Shown one piece after another: positions 22,151 through 36,400 of a stretch of DNA of 64,000 nucleotides. The first letter of the stretch is position 1, and the number at the start of each line of letters is the position of its first letter. The notes below the pieces were generated by a model that was not told where the DNA came from, ran no database searches, and was given only the letters and a program-made list of their open reading frames with translations. Source of the stretch: Mesorhabditis belari (lineage: Eukaryota; Nematoda; Chromadorea; Rhabditida; Rhabditidae). Where the stretch lies: positions 2,173,501-2,237,500 of the forward strand of contig CAUEEP010000740.1 in the NCBI GenBank assembly GCA_958450365.1, read 5' to 3'. A program made the translations under genes and the position numbers.

Positions 22151-24430
22151 AATTATTTTCTATTTTCTTGTCTTATATTTTTCAACGAGAATCCCTAAAG
22201 AAAACTCCCTTAACGGTTTAATTCGTGCTAATAAAAGGGGAAGAGAAAGAATTCAAGTACACAATGTGATTTCGGATCATCTGAATCTTGATTCAAAGAT
22301 TCTTTCGTATTTTCCCACGTCGGGAATTTGATTCATTTTCCCGGTATTTTCTTACGATTTGCATTTATGTATAAAGAGATTCTTTTGATTTTTTTAAGTC
22401 TTGATATTTTCAAGCAGAAGTATTCCTTCTTTTCTAAAACGTGCCAACTTTCGAAAACTAGAATTTTGCCTTACAAGTGCCTTTCAATTTCATCTGGTTA
22501 GCTCTACCCTATCTTTTTGTCGCCCCATATTTTTTTATACTGGGCTCCAAAAAAGTGGGTAGATTTGATAACCCATAGCCCAAGTTTTCGGTATCGTTCG
22601 AGGATTGACACGCTTTTAAGCATACTTAAGTTCCTCTCCTTTTTCTTTACGTTGAAATCTTTATTCTCTCCTTATAGGGTTTTAAATCGATTGGTTCCCG
22701 GCTCAAGTTTGGCTGTTTCTTGGTGAGTGCAACATCTTTGAAACCATACCGATAGATTTTTCTGGTATGAAATAGACATTTTGCTGCAGGTATCTTTGTT
22801 AAAAGAATTTTGCTCCGCGAAAACTTAGTTCCTATGGCAGGCTGATTCTTGAAATTCTCGCTTTATTTGGCCTTCACATGTTAATCGAGCTTTGAATGCC
22901 CAAAACTGAGGCAGGATTGAGGGGCTCACGACAGCACTCCTCCTGTGGAAAAAGAAAATAGAGAGGGCGAAAAATTGAGTGTGGAAGATGGCGCCAAGAT
23001 CAGTAATAGATTATTAGCTAGAAAGGTGACTATCTCTTCCAGCAACCATCTCTTCCCCCTCTTCACCCCATAAATCTTTTCTGAAAGTCCTCTATCGATC
23101 CCATTGAACCATTCAGTTCTATTAGGGAGGGTTCTCTTTTACTTCTTTGTTCTTTTTCACTCTCTTCCATTTCCAACTTCCTCATCCTTCCTCTAAGTTT
23201 CTCCATCGCTTTTTCCCATCTACAGAATTCTTTTTCTCTGAACTCTCTTTTCTCTTTGTCGCTCACTTTTTATCTCTTTACTCCTCCAATCCCTTTCTTT
23301 TCTCATCCCAATTGCGAGTTCCAAGTCTTCTTCCATTTTCACTTTTCCTCTTTAGTCCTTTAACCTCTTATCTTTTTCAGTCTCCTTCCTTGCTTTCTCT
23401 CCCCCCTTGCATATAAAATACGAAAGAAAAATCATCACATTCTGTGTTCCTCCCAAACCATTTTTTTAGCTTACTCCAAGTCCCAGGTCTACCTCTTAAA
23501 TATTTATTTTATGGCTGACAGTACCTATTCCACACAGTTCTCTCGCCATTGCATCTATCTTTCTATATCTACACTACAAATCTGCATATGTTTCTCACCC
23601 ATATTACCATTCCCACATTTATATAGTTGCTGAGTCTCATCTAGTCATTGCTTATATCACTTGCCCTCATTCTTCCACTTTGTCCCAACTTGAAAGAACC
23701 ATTCTCTTTTCTTTTCTTTTAAAGCCAAAATGGCCTTTCTCATGCTTCCCTTCAAACTGTAGCTTGCTTCAAAGTTTTATTTTACTTTTTTTGAACTTGC
23801 TTTTGTTTTCAGTCATTAAACTCTAAATCCATTTCCAATCAGCTTTAAATTGAACAAATCTTTTATTGGAAAAATTTTGGCGACTGCCGCTTATTTCCAA
23901 GACTTTTTGACTTCTTTCAAGAATATTTCTGGCATTGCTGAGCAAAACTGGCCAGGTAGCAGATCATTTAAGAAAACGATAAAGAATGGATTAAACAATT
24001 AGTTTGTAATTAAGTCTTTATTAAGTGATATAAAGAGTTATGCAAAATTAACATTCCCAATGAGTTTTTGAAATGTGTTCTATACCTAATTTTCAACAGT
24101 TTTTTCAAGTCTTTTAGGAAAAAGTAGTGGTTTTTGATGGTGTGTGACTTTGTTACATTCACCTCTCTCCTCCACAGCTCCATACAATTAATAAGATTTT
24201 TATAGTCAGTTCTAGGCCCCAAAAGACTATTGCCTTTTACCAAAGAGAGAAAAACCATCTTTTTGGAAGCCTATAATTCACCTGTAGTAGTTACAACTGG
24301 AAAAAGAACGAGATGGCAAAATTAGATTCCAAAGCCTCTGGAAAGACGAAAAGAAATCTTAAATTCATTCTGGTACCTAAAAGCCATTGCCAGCTAGGAA
24401 AATTTGGCCATAATTTTTGTCATATCTGTA
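22151..24430. other. Intergenic region after DLG5
   Basis: No convincing exons. Includes a long pyrimidine-rich tract on the plus strand (23040-23480) that creates a 67-codon charged open frame on the other strand (23266-23063), and AT-rich sequence elsewhere. The DLG5 3'UTR and the promoter of the next gene should lie here. Confidence 0.5.
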
Positions 24431-27400
24431 GGTTTCTAGAGATGTTGGCGGAAAGAGCTGAAACCATTCAATTGGTTTCGACCAGGCCTTCAGAATCGCT
24501 CATCGAGCGACCGTCGTTCGGATATCTTTCCAGGAGTATTTACAACATATTAACGACATATTTTTTATATTTTTGTTTTTATTTAACGTTTTTTAACCTC
24601 TTTTTGAGTTCGACGTTCAGGAAAGTCAAACTCCCGCGCGATCGATCAGATCTATAAACCCCGCCTTCAACAAAAGCCTCTGTAGAGATGGACCCCCATG
24701 AAGAATCGCGGAGGAGCGAGGTTGTGACTAGCTTAATAGCAAATACCTCTGTTGAAATCGTAATTTTATCAATTTATATCCGAATATACTTACAGTTATC
24801 TAGGTGCAATGGCAATATGATGATTGAGTACCGATTTTTGCACATCTTCTTGTTTCGTTTATCAAAAAAAATATCATTATCTTAAGTCTCCAAACTACCT
24901 AATACCAAACGGTTTCTTTTTCATGGCTTTTCATTTATCGTTTGCATCTCATTGGCTCCGAATTTTTAGCATTTTAGAATAATGTCTACCCGGAAGAAAA
25001 TGTTGAAAAACTGAGGCTCATATAGGAAAACCGCTAAACAGATTATTCTGAAAATTTTATTTTACACTATCAGACTCCAGCTTTTTGTACTTTATAAATT
25101 TTATTTTGTCATTAAGATAGAAGCTTCATGGGAAGACAGTCAAATGACATCCTTAGATCTTGTTATGTTTTGAACACCCAGATCTTGCTAATAAAACAAC
25201 CCCCCGCCAGCTTTTGTGACTTTTAAAGATGTTGTAGAGAGGAAATGGTGGGATCATCCGCCAAACATTTTTCAGGTGAAACTCTAATTTAAAATTATTT
25301 GTTGGGTACTCAACCTAATACTGCTTTGTCCAAAATTTACTAATAGCATTGAAGAATTTCTTGATTCAAACATCCCTTGAAGAGTTCAAATTAGATATTT
25401 ACTAGGCGAGAAGGAATAAATCCAAACTGACCGTAACTAAGCAAAGTTTGTTTTATAGGAAAAAGTATCACGGCTACAATCAACCTGGGCGCCCTCAGAT
25501 CGTTTTGTTGTTTATTTCTTGGAACATTCAGCCGCGCCGTCTGACTCACACGGCTCAACATGACCACGCGGTTCTGCATCATCAACGAGGACATGATTGT
25601 TTCCGGTAGCAAAAAAAATCATCCATATTAAGTTGGATTTAAGTTTTGACAGCAAACTTTCCCGCGAAACTATACCATTATATGAAGCTTTCCGCTAGCA
25701 GACTGTAAAAATGGCATACCGTTTTGCTCAACCAAAGAGCGCGACTTTCAAATGTGAAAACTTTCAAGCAAACAAATCATTCTAACTATAAGTCCTGTTT
25801 TTCAGGTGCTCAAATCGGATCATTGCTGACCATTCTATACGCCGAGCTTGCGCTCAACACCTCTCCTTCCCGAGCATTCCCGAGAGATATCGTTAAGTAT
25901 TTGTCATTCCTGAGTCTTACTATTTCGATCTTTTACTCAAATTCTTAAACTCAGACGCTTTTCAGACACTTTTCATGGAAATCTGGACAATCCGATATCG
26001 TGGAGTCTACAAGACAAGACATATATTTCGAAGATTATTTCATGGAGATCGTTCGTATTGTTTTCCGAAGAGTGAAAGAGGATGTTTCGGTGTGAGTGGA
26101 ACAAATCGCTCTTGTTGATTACTTTGAAAGCATTGTAGATGATTCAAAAAAGATATTGAACTGAAACCCACTATTAAACGCTATCGTTCATTTTCACAAA
26201 GCTATTTAGTTGTTTGGCAAACCAACGAAATGGAGATGAGTTCGTGAGCGAAGGAGACGCCCTACTTAAAGAGAACCTCGTGCACGATGTACTGCAGATC
26301 AGTTTACAGAACTACCAAAAATTTAATTTCTAATATAATTCTCACGTTTGTTGATTCCATCTATCCGGTCTTGTACGCAGGAAAGCGATTCTTGATGAGC
26401 AAACGGGCAAAATCGGAATCAGTCTTAGTAAAGATGAGCATCGAGTTTTTCCCACGCCAAGATTGACGAAGTTTATTGGAATTGAAATTATCTATTAAAT
26501 TGAAAGTTGGTACAAGGTAGCCTGAATGATAAAGCAATTTGTTTATCTTTGAGTTCACTTTTAAATGTATTGTTAACCGTTTTTTTTTTTAAACTCCCTT
26601 GAAGAGCGCAAACGTCGAACCCCCAGGTGAAATCGAAGGCAAAGTCGAACTTTCTAAATCAGAAAGTTCTAAAGCTAATTAAGGTAATTTATATACCATA
26701 GTACTAAATTGTGACTTTGATCGAAAGCAGAAACCAACACAATTATGGAGTGCCGAATCGTAAGGTTGGAGTGCAGTTGTGACCCCAAATCCCAATGGTG
26801 TTAGTACCCCCGGTTGCCTTGTGCCTCGATCGCCCGGTGAAGACTGATTGATTGGGGTTGAAAGTATCAGGTAATCATTTATTGAAAATATCCACCTAGA
26901 TAGATAAAAAATTAAACATCCAATGACCAAATTTTCTGGGTCAATTCCGTCCGCCATTAATCGAGAGGCGATCTCAGAAATGAAGGCGGACAAATTACTG
27001 AGTATTCCTCGGTTATCTGTTGAGCAAATTGCCCAGACAGGTTTGATTGGATATTTGATTAAGAAATTTTCGGTCCGCTACTGGATCAATACTTGTTCAA
27101 GTACTTGCCGACAAGCCCTAATCTTGCTCGATGAGCACAGGAAAAGTCAGCGACGAGGAGATCAACACCTACGCTCGCATCGATTCAAGCGTCCCTGCTC
27201 TGTTGCGAGGTTTCTTTTTAGAAAATTCCAAGCCTTAAAAGAAAAGAAAAGTTTTTTTTTTTAGTTTTATTCAAACTCTAAGCGGGCAATCAGATTGTTC
27301 AACGAAGATGTGCCCAGGGAAAATGTACGACGAGCATCAACAAATTTCTGCATCCCGTCACCACACGTGCATTGGTGAGAGTTATTTATAATCCCAAATT

Positions 27401-30400
27401 ATGATATATACTTAAAACAATACGGAGACCCGTGGAAATAAAATAAATTTGGTTTCAGTGACGTCGAGTCAATGTCCTCTCCCTGAGCACTTATCTCTTT
27501 TGAGATTTCTCACTCACTGCACCCGATCTTTCCAGAAGTCGTGAACCAGGAGTGGCAAGCTGGGGCTTTTGAGAAACCTTATAACTAGACCCATAATTTC
27601 CATCATTGACCATTACACAGGTGGTTCAGTGGTAAGAATGCTCGCCTGCCACGTGGGCTCGATTCCCGAGTCTGAATTTTATTCCAGAGGGATTTTCTGG
27701 CAGGAAACATTGAGCAGAAACTAGACATGGGGAAAATTCCAATCTGAAACTAATTCGACCTTCCTTTTGGCCGATTGCTCTGATTTTGTCTTCAGATAGA
27801 ATCGACATTTTTCGCTTGTAGGCAAATTTCAGAATAATCCACCAAGCACGATGGAAACGAAGGTGAAACGAAAGGTTCAGCTTGGAAATTTTCCATGTCT
27901 AGTACTTGAGGCGAGGAAATAAAACTATGCTAATTAAATTTGGAACTTGTATTAGATAACTCACAAGAATTTAATATGTACATTTAAAAATGATGGTACA
28001 TAATAACAGTAGTTTGAGAAAGTTCTCATTTTTATTTCTTATGAGAATTTATAAATAGACCAACGGACCAAGAGGTGACAGACTTTGAAAATTATAAGAG
28101 CAAAATCTAATTAACTATGGTGTATGATGGTTTTAGGCTTAGTATTGTGACTTTAAAAGTACTAAAACAAATCAAAGCTTGCTAAAAATTCGAACACTGG
28201 TATTCTTCTACTTGTGTATCCCGGTGCTAAGAGTAATCAAGTGATCAAACCCTCTTCTACCGCTTAAAAACATTGTTGATCTAAGAAAACAGGGAATGCA
28301 CACAGCTCTCTATGAATCTATTGTCGGTGTACGAGAGATGGCACCAACGACAGGACGAAAACGCGACAACCCTCTTGCCCATAATCACCGAGCAATGTCA
28401 CGATATGGTGAGCCGATGCTCATTGGTGGTACATGGCCAAATTGGCTGAAACTGGAAAGATGGACTTTTCCATGGATCGGTCAAGGTGTTAGAATTTAGG
28501 AAATCTAATCCGATGTAATCAATCTCTTTACAGGCGCTAACTCGACGGTAATCAGCATTACCGCTCGTTTACAATGAATTTACTCTGACGTTGTTCGACG
28601 AGATCGTCAGATTTGGCGATGCGCGGCGTTGAATCCACTCCTCTTCATTTATTTTAAGAGAAAAATGCGGTTAGAAGTAGATTTACAAACCACCATAATT
28701 CCACTCTTCAGTTAACTACTTATCTCCAATCATCCACATCGAATGGCTTGTGAGAATATTTGAAACTTTGCCCAAGTATCTCTGACCCATTTCTTTAGGT
28801 TTGGAGTTTGATCCTAATTTATTGACAAATCAAGGAAATCATCTCGATTCATTCAATTTTAGCATCACGCATTGGTTTTGTTGGGTTTGCGACGAGAAAG
28901 GGAGAAAGTGAAACCCAGAGCGCATTTTTTTCGAGTCTTCTTCCCAGGTTTCTTCATTGCACTGGAAGCTTATTAAGTGTCATGACTAGGACAATTGTCT
29001 CTATCAGGCTGAAATCGACGTGTTTCACCATTTATCATCTGAGAGTTAGTCATTATGGTTTGGAGAGGAGCCTTGGTTGTAAGCCAGAGGTCCAGGGCTC
29101 TAAAAGAAGCCTGGAGTCCAAGGCTAGGTATGACTAGCAAGTCTGGCAGTCTAGTAGAGTCAAGGCACCCAGCTGTTTCTGAATCTGGCTCAGCTGAACT
29201 TCTATTTTCCGGTCTAACCCTAGGTCATTTTGAGTTAAATAAATTTAAATTTACGCATACGATTGAACTTTTTGAGAAGATCTAAGAGTAACTAGGGAAG
29301 ATTATCATTACTTTGCAACTAATTTTTCAGCACTGTTCCACCTCACTCCCAATTAGTAGCATCGAGGAGGCTGAGAGAAAATTTCCCATCACTTCCATTT
29401 CTTCCCAAGAAACGATCACCCACCTTTGTCCAGCCCATTTTACAAGGACCATCACCGTTTGGATCCCATTTGCAATCATGCGATTGTCATGTCTTTTTTG
29501 AGAAAAAGAAAGAAAAGAAGGTAGAAAAGATAATTGGAAAAAGATATGAAACGTTATAAAAGCGACCATTGGGTGGTGCAATGGGACGGCGAGGACATCA
29601 AGTATTTTTGCCCGAATTCTTAGTCATCGCTCTTTAAGAGGGGCGACCACGGAGGCAACCAGAAGGTAAGACATTTCGTTAAACCAATTATATAAGCTTG
29701 ATGTAAGAGTAGCAAATCTAAAATGAAATTTCCACTTATTCACTTAATTTCGTTCAGAGCTGCTCGACTGGTGCAAGCCGGGCAACCAGAGTGTTGAGAT
29801 GAAAGCCCACAAGCGAGACAAGAGGTGATCCCCCACGGAATTTTGCCGCTTTTCATTCCCCCCGGGATCAAGCGAAGGATCGTCTGGGCAAATTCATCTT
29901 CCCTAACAGGTTCGTGATTCCATTAAGTCAGCACTTAACAGAGCTTTGCTTTGTAGCACTGAATTTTTGAATGGGGACATTGACTATTGCTGGCGTCTGG
30001 CGCACAGATCAGTCCCGAGGGTTTGGAGTTGAAATTTGCTTGCTCGTAAAAAGCTCTCCACGTTCATGGGTGAAGAGAAAATGGGATTCTGTGGTTAAAA
30101 CTTAGGTATGAGAGAGGTTTCGCCCGAAGCGCTTTGGAGTTGATACCATTCCTTCGAGCGTCTCCACCGGATCTATCGCTTCCATCAATCACTCATCTTA
30201 ATCATTTGAAGAGCAGAGTGAACGAGGGGAAAGAATAAAGTGAATCGAGTAATTGGGTGAGTGAATAATGGAAAAAGTTGAAGAATAAAGGAAAATAAGG
30301 TTAAATTTGAGACATCATTCGAGATGCCACTATCTGTCCTCGGTTTAGCTACTTTTTAACGATCAGGCTCTCTGACCCAAATAAAAGATATTTCTAATGA

Positions 30401-33400
30401 ATTCCTCGAATCCGCAAACCCCGGAGTACAAATTTATAGCTTTATCGGTACTTGTAGCTCTTCCGCCCACCAATTAGCTTTGACTATCAGTTTGCCTACT
30501 GCCTATCGTTAGCATACAAGACGCTCACATTTGCATATTGCGCCCAAAACGCCGCTCGTTTTTCCATTTTAAACATAAGCCATTTTTTTGCATTTTTGAA
30601 AAATCTCAGACAATTTGACGATCGAATTGGAAAACAGATTGAAATTTCTTGAAGAATTTTTGGCAAACAGATCTTTGCCTTTTGATGACAAAAATGCCCA
30701 TCTCTAAAACAAAGCCTTCAAAATTAAAAAGTAAAATTAGAAATTTTCTTTTTGGTCTTCTGAGGAAGGGAATAATGTTTGTTCGTATGCAAATTTTACT
30801 ATTTAAATTGGTGTGCGTAAGAGTCCCAAGAATACCACTTTATCTTCTTCATAACATCATCCACAAAAACAAGAAGAAATCTCTATGTAAATAACTAGCT
30901 AGCAAGGTGTTCACAGTGTGCGTAACCACTCAGCATAAGATGATTCCCTTTTCCGAAGCCATAAATTCATCAAACCTCACCGTTTAGGGGGCCACTATGC
31001 CCAAATCCCCTCGGAAGTTTTGCCCGTATTTTTTCATTTTTGGACCAAATTGGGGAACAGTGTCTCGAGCTCTTTTAAAGCCACCCGAATCCCCAGGAAA
31101 ATTTCCTCCCCCAGACTCGACCTTATTTTTGCCCCATAACGATAACCATCAGAGAGGATGCAATACAGTTGTGCCTTTATTCCGTATTTTCAGTATCAAG
31201 TATTTCAGGACATCCAGAAATGAAAAGCTCCGATCAAAAATGGAAGAAGCTTTAAAGATGATTTTGAATCAACTGATCTCTCCATTGGTAACTGTTACCG
31301 AAAACTACTGGTTCCCTCTGGGAGGACAATAAAGACTTTCGAAAGAGCCAACTTTCCTCGCCGAGGTTTGGTAGTTGAGAATGTTTTTATCAGCAAAATC
31401 TAAGATCTTGCTAAGTGAGCGATTCCTCGTTGCATTTAAGGGTGTGTGTTTTCAATTTTCTGCTTTTTCGTGCTCCAGGTTTATGACACGCCGATGGCAT
31501 GAACAAGTATCTTCAAAGTGAAATTGTTTCATTTGTGGTGAGTTGATTTTTCTTTTCTATTTGATTTTCTGTTAAGAATTTGTAAAAGCAATCAAAATTG
31601 GCAACCCCGTCCCCAATTCAGGAAATTTTATCTTCTATCAGTCGCTTCGCGGAATCGAGATCCCCCAATGCGAGCTGGGAATGGTGAGAGAAAGAAACGG
31701 CCAAATTATTGCAATCGAATCTCCCCAGCCCGTCACTCTTCCTCTCCATCAATTGCTTTATGCCATTTCATCTTCGATTCACTCTCTTATGCCTTTTTCA
31801 TGTACCCAAATGGGAATCATATGGGTAAAAGAAGAAATTTTTAAGGTTTAATTTATCCGGTACATTTGTGGCCCCCGTCGAGTGCAGCTAAAGAATATCG
31901 GCTTAAGATTGCCGACAGATGATCATTTCGTTAGGAACACCTTTGGATGCGCTGGGAAACGAAGACGGGTTAGACCGAGGAGAAAATAATTACTCATAAT
32001 TTCCTTAATAGATTCATATGCAAGGTTGAGATTTGACAAATGTTTTGGCAATCTTAGAATTACTATAGCTTTAATAACGCTAATGTTGTGTTTTATTCCA
32101 GGGAAGAGTGAATATAATGATAGAGGGGCTTTATTTTGAAATTTAGCTTTTTATCTTTAAGATCTTCTCGGAAGACAATTGTCCAATATTGACGGAGACA
32201 GTGCGACGACAAAGAAAGTTTATCTAGCATCGACTTTAATGATTGGAAGTGGTAGATATTTCTATGGAAGCTTTTATATGGCCCGAACAGACATACATAC
32301 ATACTTTGCGCCTTATATTAAGTAAGATTGTTTATGCATTCCAATTCATAAACTCCGGTTACGGGAACTCAAGCGAGATGCTCGGACATGCTGTTGGATC
32401 GACTGCTCGGCAAAGGAGAATCGGCTTTTGATGTACAATGAGATGTAAGACAAATAGAGTCGAATGGAATCAAATATTTTCAGGAGACATCAATCGAATG
32501 CTTGTTATTTCCTCGAACAAGATCCATCCTACAAAATATTGTCAAAAGGGAGCTCGTCCACATTATCCATATCGGCCCGGGGTTTGGAGATCCTTGGCCA
32601 GCAGAGACAACTCAGCAGCCTCGGCACCGGCTTTTGTGTCAAGGTAAGAGGAATATTGCAGAAGATTAAAACAATGACCAATGTGCAAGAAGTACAATCT
32701 AGTCTTACATTGATAACATTTTCCATTCCAGATCGGCGTCGTGCCCAATCCGCCTGGAGTGTATGGTGAGAACTCAATATCAGGATCCGAGGGACCCGAG
32801 GGACCCAGTGCCGATAGTAAACAGAGCAGAATGACCCGTGGATTGTCAGCGGTGCGAGTGTCTTCAGCCAAATCTCACCCCAATCGACTGTTGTCGAAAG
32901 ACAAAACGGAACAATCCACATCGGAAAGCACCGATCGAGAATAGTCCACAAGCGGTGAGAGAAATAGCAGCTGTTTTTTTGAGATTATACTAGTCCTGTT
33001 ACTAACATATAGCAGAGGTTAAAGATTTGAGATTTATTTTGCTCTTTAGTCAACATGCTCTTCAATGGCTCCTCCGTCAGTTGGCAGATCCTCCGTCGGA
33101 TTTCACTTTGTGCTGAGCCGATGAGCTTCGTGATTCAGCTTGATGCTTCTATGAGTTATTCAAAAAGTACGTTTACGAACAGCCAGCTTATTTCCCTTCT
33201 TTCTTTATTCCTTTCTTCTTTCCCCTTGTTTTTCCTTCTTTCCCGACAAGTTAAACTATCGAAACTCAGTGGATTGACCAAGACAAGGTCGAGGTTCAAT
33301 CCCGAAATCTACTTTTTTCTTTACTTTGAATTACCTCCACTTCTTGAGTTAAAAACTATGAACTATTAGTAAAGTTACATACCTAGTTGTTTTGAATGTA

Positions 33401-36400
33401 GAAGTTAAGCATTACAAGTCTAGCCTTGCCATGAAATCTCAAAACATCAATGATGAAGCAAGAAAGCAAATCGGATTCAGACCAATTTAAAGCTGTACAT
33501 ACTTATTGATATTTTTGTACAATGTCAGGAATTTGTTCAGAAGATCTAAATGGAATACTCTCTTTTTTACGCGTATGGAAGTGAGCGACTAGAGTGAGCA
33601 TGGTTGGGTCACCTTGCGTACCTGGGGTTGCAGAAGAAATCTTGGCCGAAGCTGGCGGACCACAAGGCGCAATCCACGGGAACACTGGAATAATCGACCC
33701 GGATCCGAACGTTCAGCAACAAGGGTGGGATAGCTTTAGGTCCCATGTCACTATTCTATATGCAATTATTCTGTACCTGAAATAAATGTAAATAAGCAGA
33801 TCAACGATAAATAAATATGAATTTAAGGTTAATCAAGAAGCTTCAGATAGCCGCTTTTCCTCATCGGTCTTTATGTGGTTGGGATTGAACAATCTGGTGA
33901 ATAGCACATGGCGACCAGGACTTCCAGATCCAACATGTGTCGTGGTTGAAGACGCAAATTGATGAAATCGGTTTGAAAGCAAGTAAATTACTTAGAAATT
34001 GAGCTTTCCAGGTGGAGCAGCCATTTGAGATCTTACAAGAAGCACGATGGAGAAGAACTTATTTGGTTCCGGGAGAAGTAGCTGACATCATTTTGCAGCC
34101 AGGATACAGCCGGAACTTTTGGCTACTGTGACTCAGGTAGTGGAAGAGAAGTCGTTTTAGCTGGATATTGCATACCGTAATCTCTCAGATTTCTTGTGTG
34201 AGAAAAGTTAGAGTTGAATACTTTTTATGCCCAAGTACTTTATGAGATAAATAGATTAAAAAGGCTTCAGGCCTGATTTTGGTCCCGTCCCAGGAACCAG
34301 GAGATTAACTGGAGTCCAGGCTAAATCTGGCTTCGAGCCGTGGCTTCTTGCCCCATAAAACGGTTTTCCAGCGTATTATCGTGACTTTCAGGCCTAGACT
34401 CATCTTGCCGTGGACGCCCTTCACTCTGCAGGGCACGATTTTCCACTCCAGGGAATTGGCCACCCAATTGTTGCTCCACCACGGAAGCAAAGCCCACGGC
34501 TCTACTTGAACAACGTGGTAGAGCGGGTTTGAAAGGTAAACAGGTGGGACAGGTGTCGTATTCGGAACGCAATTTACACTCGTTTGCGTAATCTTCCGAC
34601 ATCAACTTAATCAACACCATTTCCCGGGCTTCTGGAACGGGCGACGGAGTGGCGCCGAAGATTCTCTTCATTGTCTCGCCAAATATTGGCATGAGTTGTC
34701 CCAAAGGGAGAATGATGCTGCAAGCGCGGCAAGCACTTCTCAGCAACAACCACAGCAACAGGTAACTTGTTTTTTTTGGTTATCGAACATCAATGATATT
34801 TCCAGTTACCATCGTCACCACAAATAATTCGCCCCTCAAATGATGCCTCAGCAATTCCACTAACGACCCCACAACGACCAGCACATTTCCACTCATCGCA
34901 TATGAACTACATGGTTTGTTCTTTATAGTTTTGATAGTATGAGGATTACTTTATTACCTTTATGTAAACAAAGAGTTATTTAGCCAGTATAATACAAAGC
35001 TTTTTTGGTTAAATATCTTGACCCGAGACAGTACAGATTGGCTTTACCGTCAACCAGTTTAAGCTTGAAATAGCAGTTGTAGATATCGTAATTAAGCGGT
35101 ACCAATTTTCAGCTAAAGCTTCCTTTGGGGCTGGTTATCCTTAACAGAAACATGCAGCTTTACCAGTAACCGACTTTCCCATTACGAATTAAAGGTATTG
35201 TGTACACTTTTAATAGTAGCTTACACTTCTGTACAGTATTCATCAAATTTCATTCTAGCTATATCTAGTTATCCTGCTGTATCCAGTAGTAATGTCTTTT
35301 ATCATCGACTTTTCCCAGCGACCAAAAGCATACGATTCCTCCTCTGTCATTCAGTTCCATCCCTCAATCCCCCCACCCGCTCCTCCACAACAACATTTCA
35401 TGGGTCAGGCTACGCCTCATCTCACCCGGGCCGCACACAATGTACCTCCATCCACAACAATTTCAGCTTCATACCACGTAAGCCATACTCTTGAAAATTT
35501 AACTTTTCTCCTTTAGAATGATGATGGTGCCAAATGGCGGTGTTGATCCATCTGTGAGAGGGCCGCCTCCATCCATCCATCAAAGTCATTCGGCTCCATC
35601 ACTTCTGCCCGGTCAAATCCCTCAACAAAACGATCCATCCTGATTCGTCCGATCTCTCAGCATACTCATCCCCTACTCGTCACATCATTATAATATGGTA
35701 AGTCTAGATCTATCACTCTGATCTAGTGTTGATCTACCTATTTTTGTACCAAAGTTAAACATCTGTCTTATCCCTTTAAGGAAATGAGTACTTTTTTGAA
35801 ACAAATTACAGTACTCTGTTGATAATTTTAAAGAGATTACTGTACGTTTAGCCAAGCGAGGTGGTGTTTGGGAAATTGCTGCTCGCCTACAATGTGGGCA
35901 TGAAAGCGTTGGAGACAATGGGGAAAAGGGAACAAGATGATCGACAGTATATGAAATATTCTGAGACACACAAAAATAAATTAACAAACAAATCTTTTAG
36001 AACCCGGGCATGAAGAGGATATCATGTAGCTGCATCGAGTGGCTTCCGATTTGGATCAATTCATTCGTTCACAACAACCCGCTGCTTATTCCATTGATTT
36101 CTATCGGATGGCTATTCAAATGTAAGCAAGGGAAAGGGTTGGCTGTACTTTGTATTCTGCTAAACACAAACCTTCTGGCACACTAGAGCCTGGTAGGGTC
36201 GCTGAAAAACAAACTGAGTGTACTAAAGATCTCGCGTTTGTCACTAGCACAAGGTAAAATATGGACTTGGCAGGACTATGGTTAAAGCTTAAGACATATC
36301 CAGATGGATTTTGCAAAAATTTGATTACAAAAACAAACTAATAATGAACATTTTTAGTGTGTGGCCTCTCCATTTATCCTCTTCGGATTGGCCGAAAGGA

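Noticed and set aside
23063..23266. 67-codon charged open frame on the minus strand
   Set aside because: Complement of a CT-rich tract, which automatically gives Lys/Glu/Arg codons; no other support.
27614..27674. Functional tRNA-Gly(GCC)
   Set aside because: D and anticodon arms look good but the T-stem and acceptor stem are incomplete.
34321..34758. 145-codon open frame on the minus strand
   Set aside because: Lies antisense to the plus-strand block leading into the Gln-rich tail; no family signal and no splice partners.
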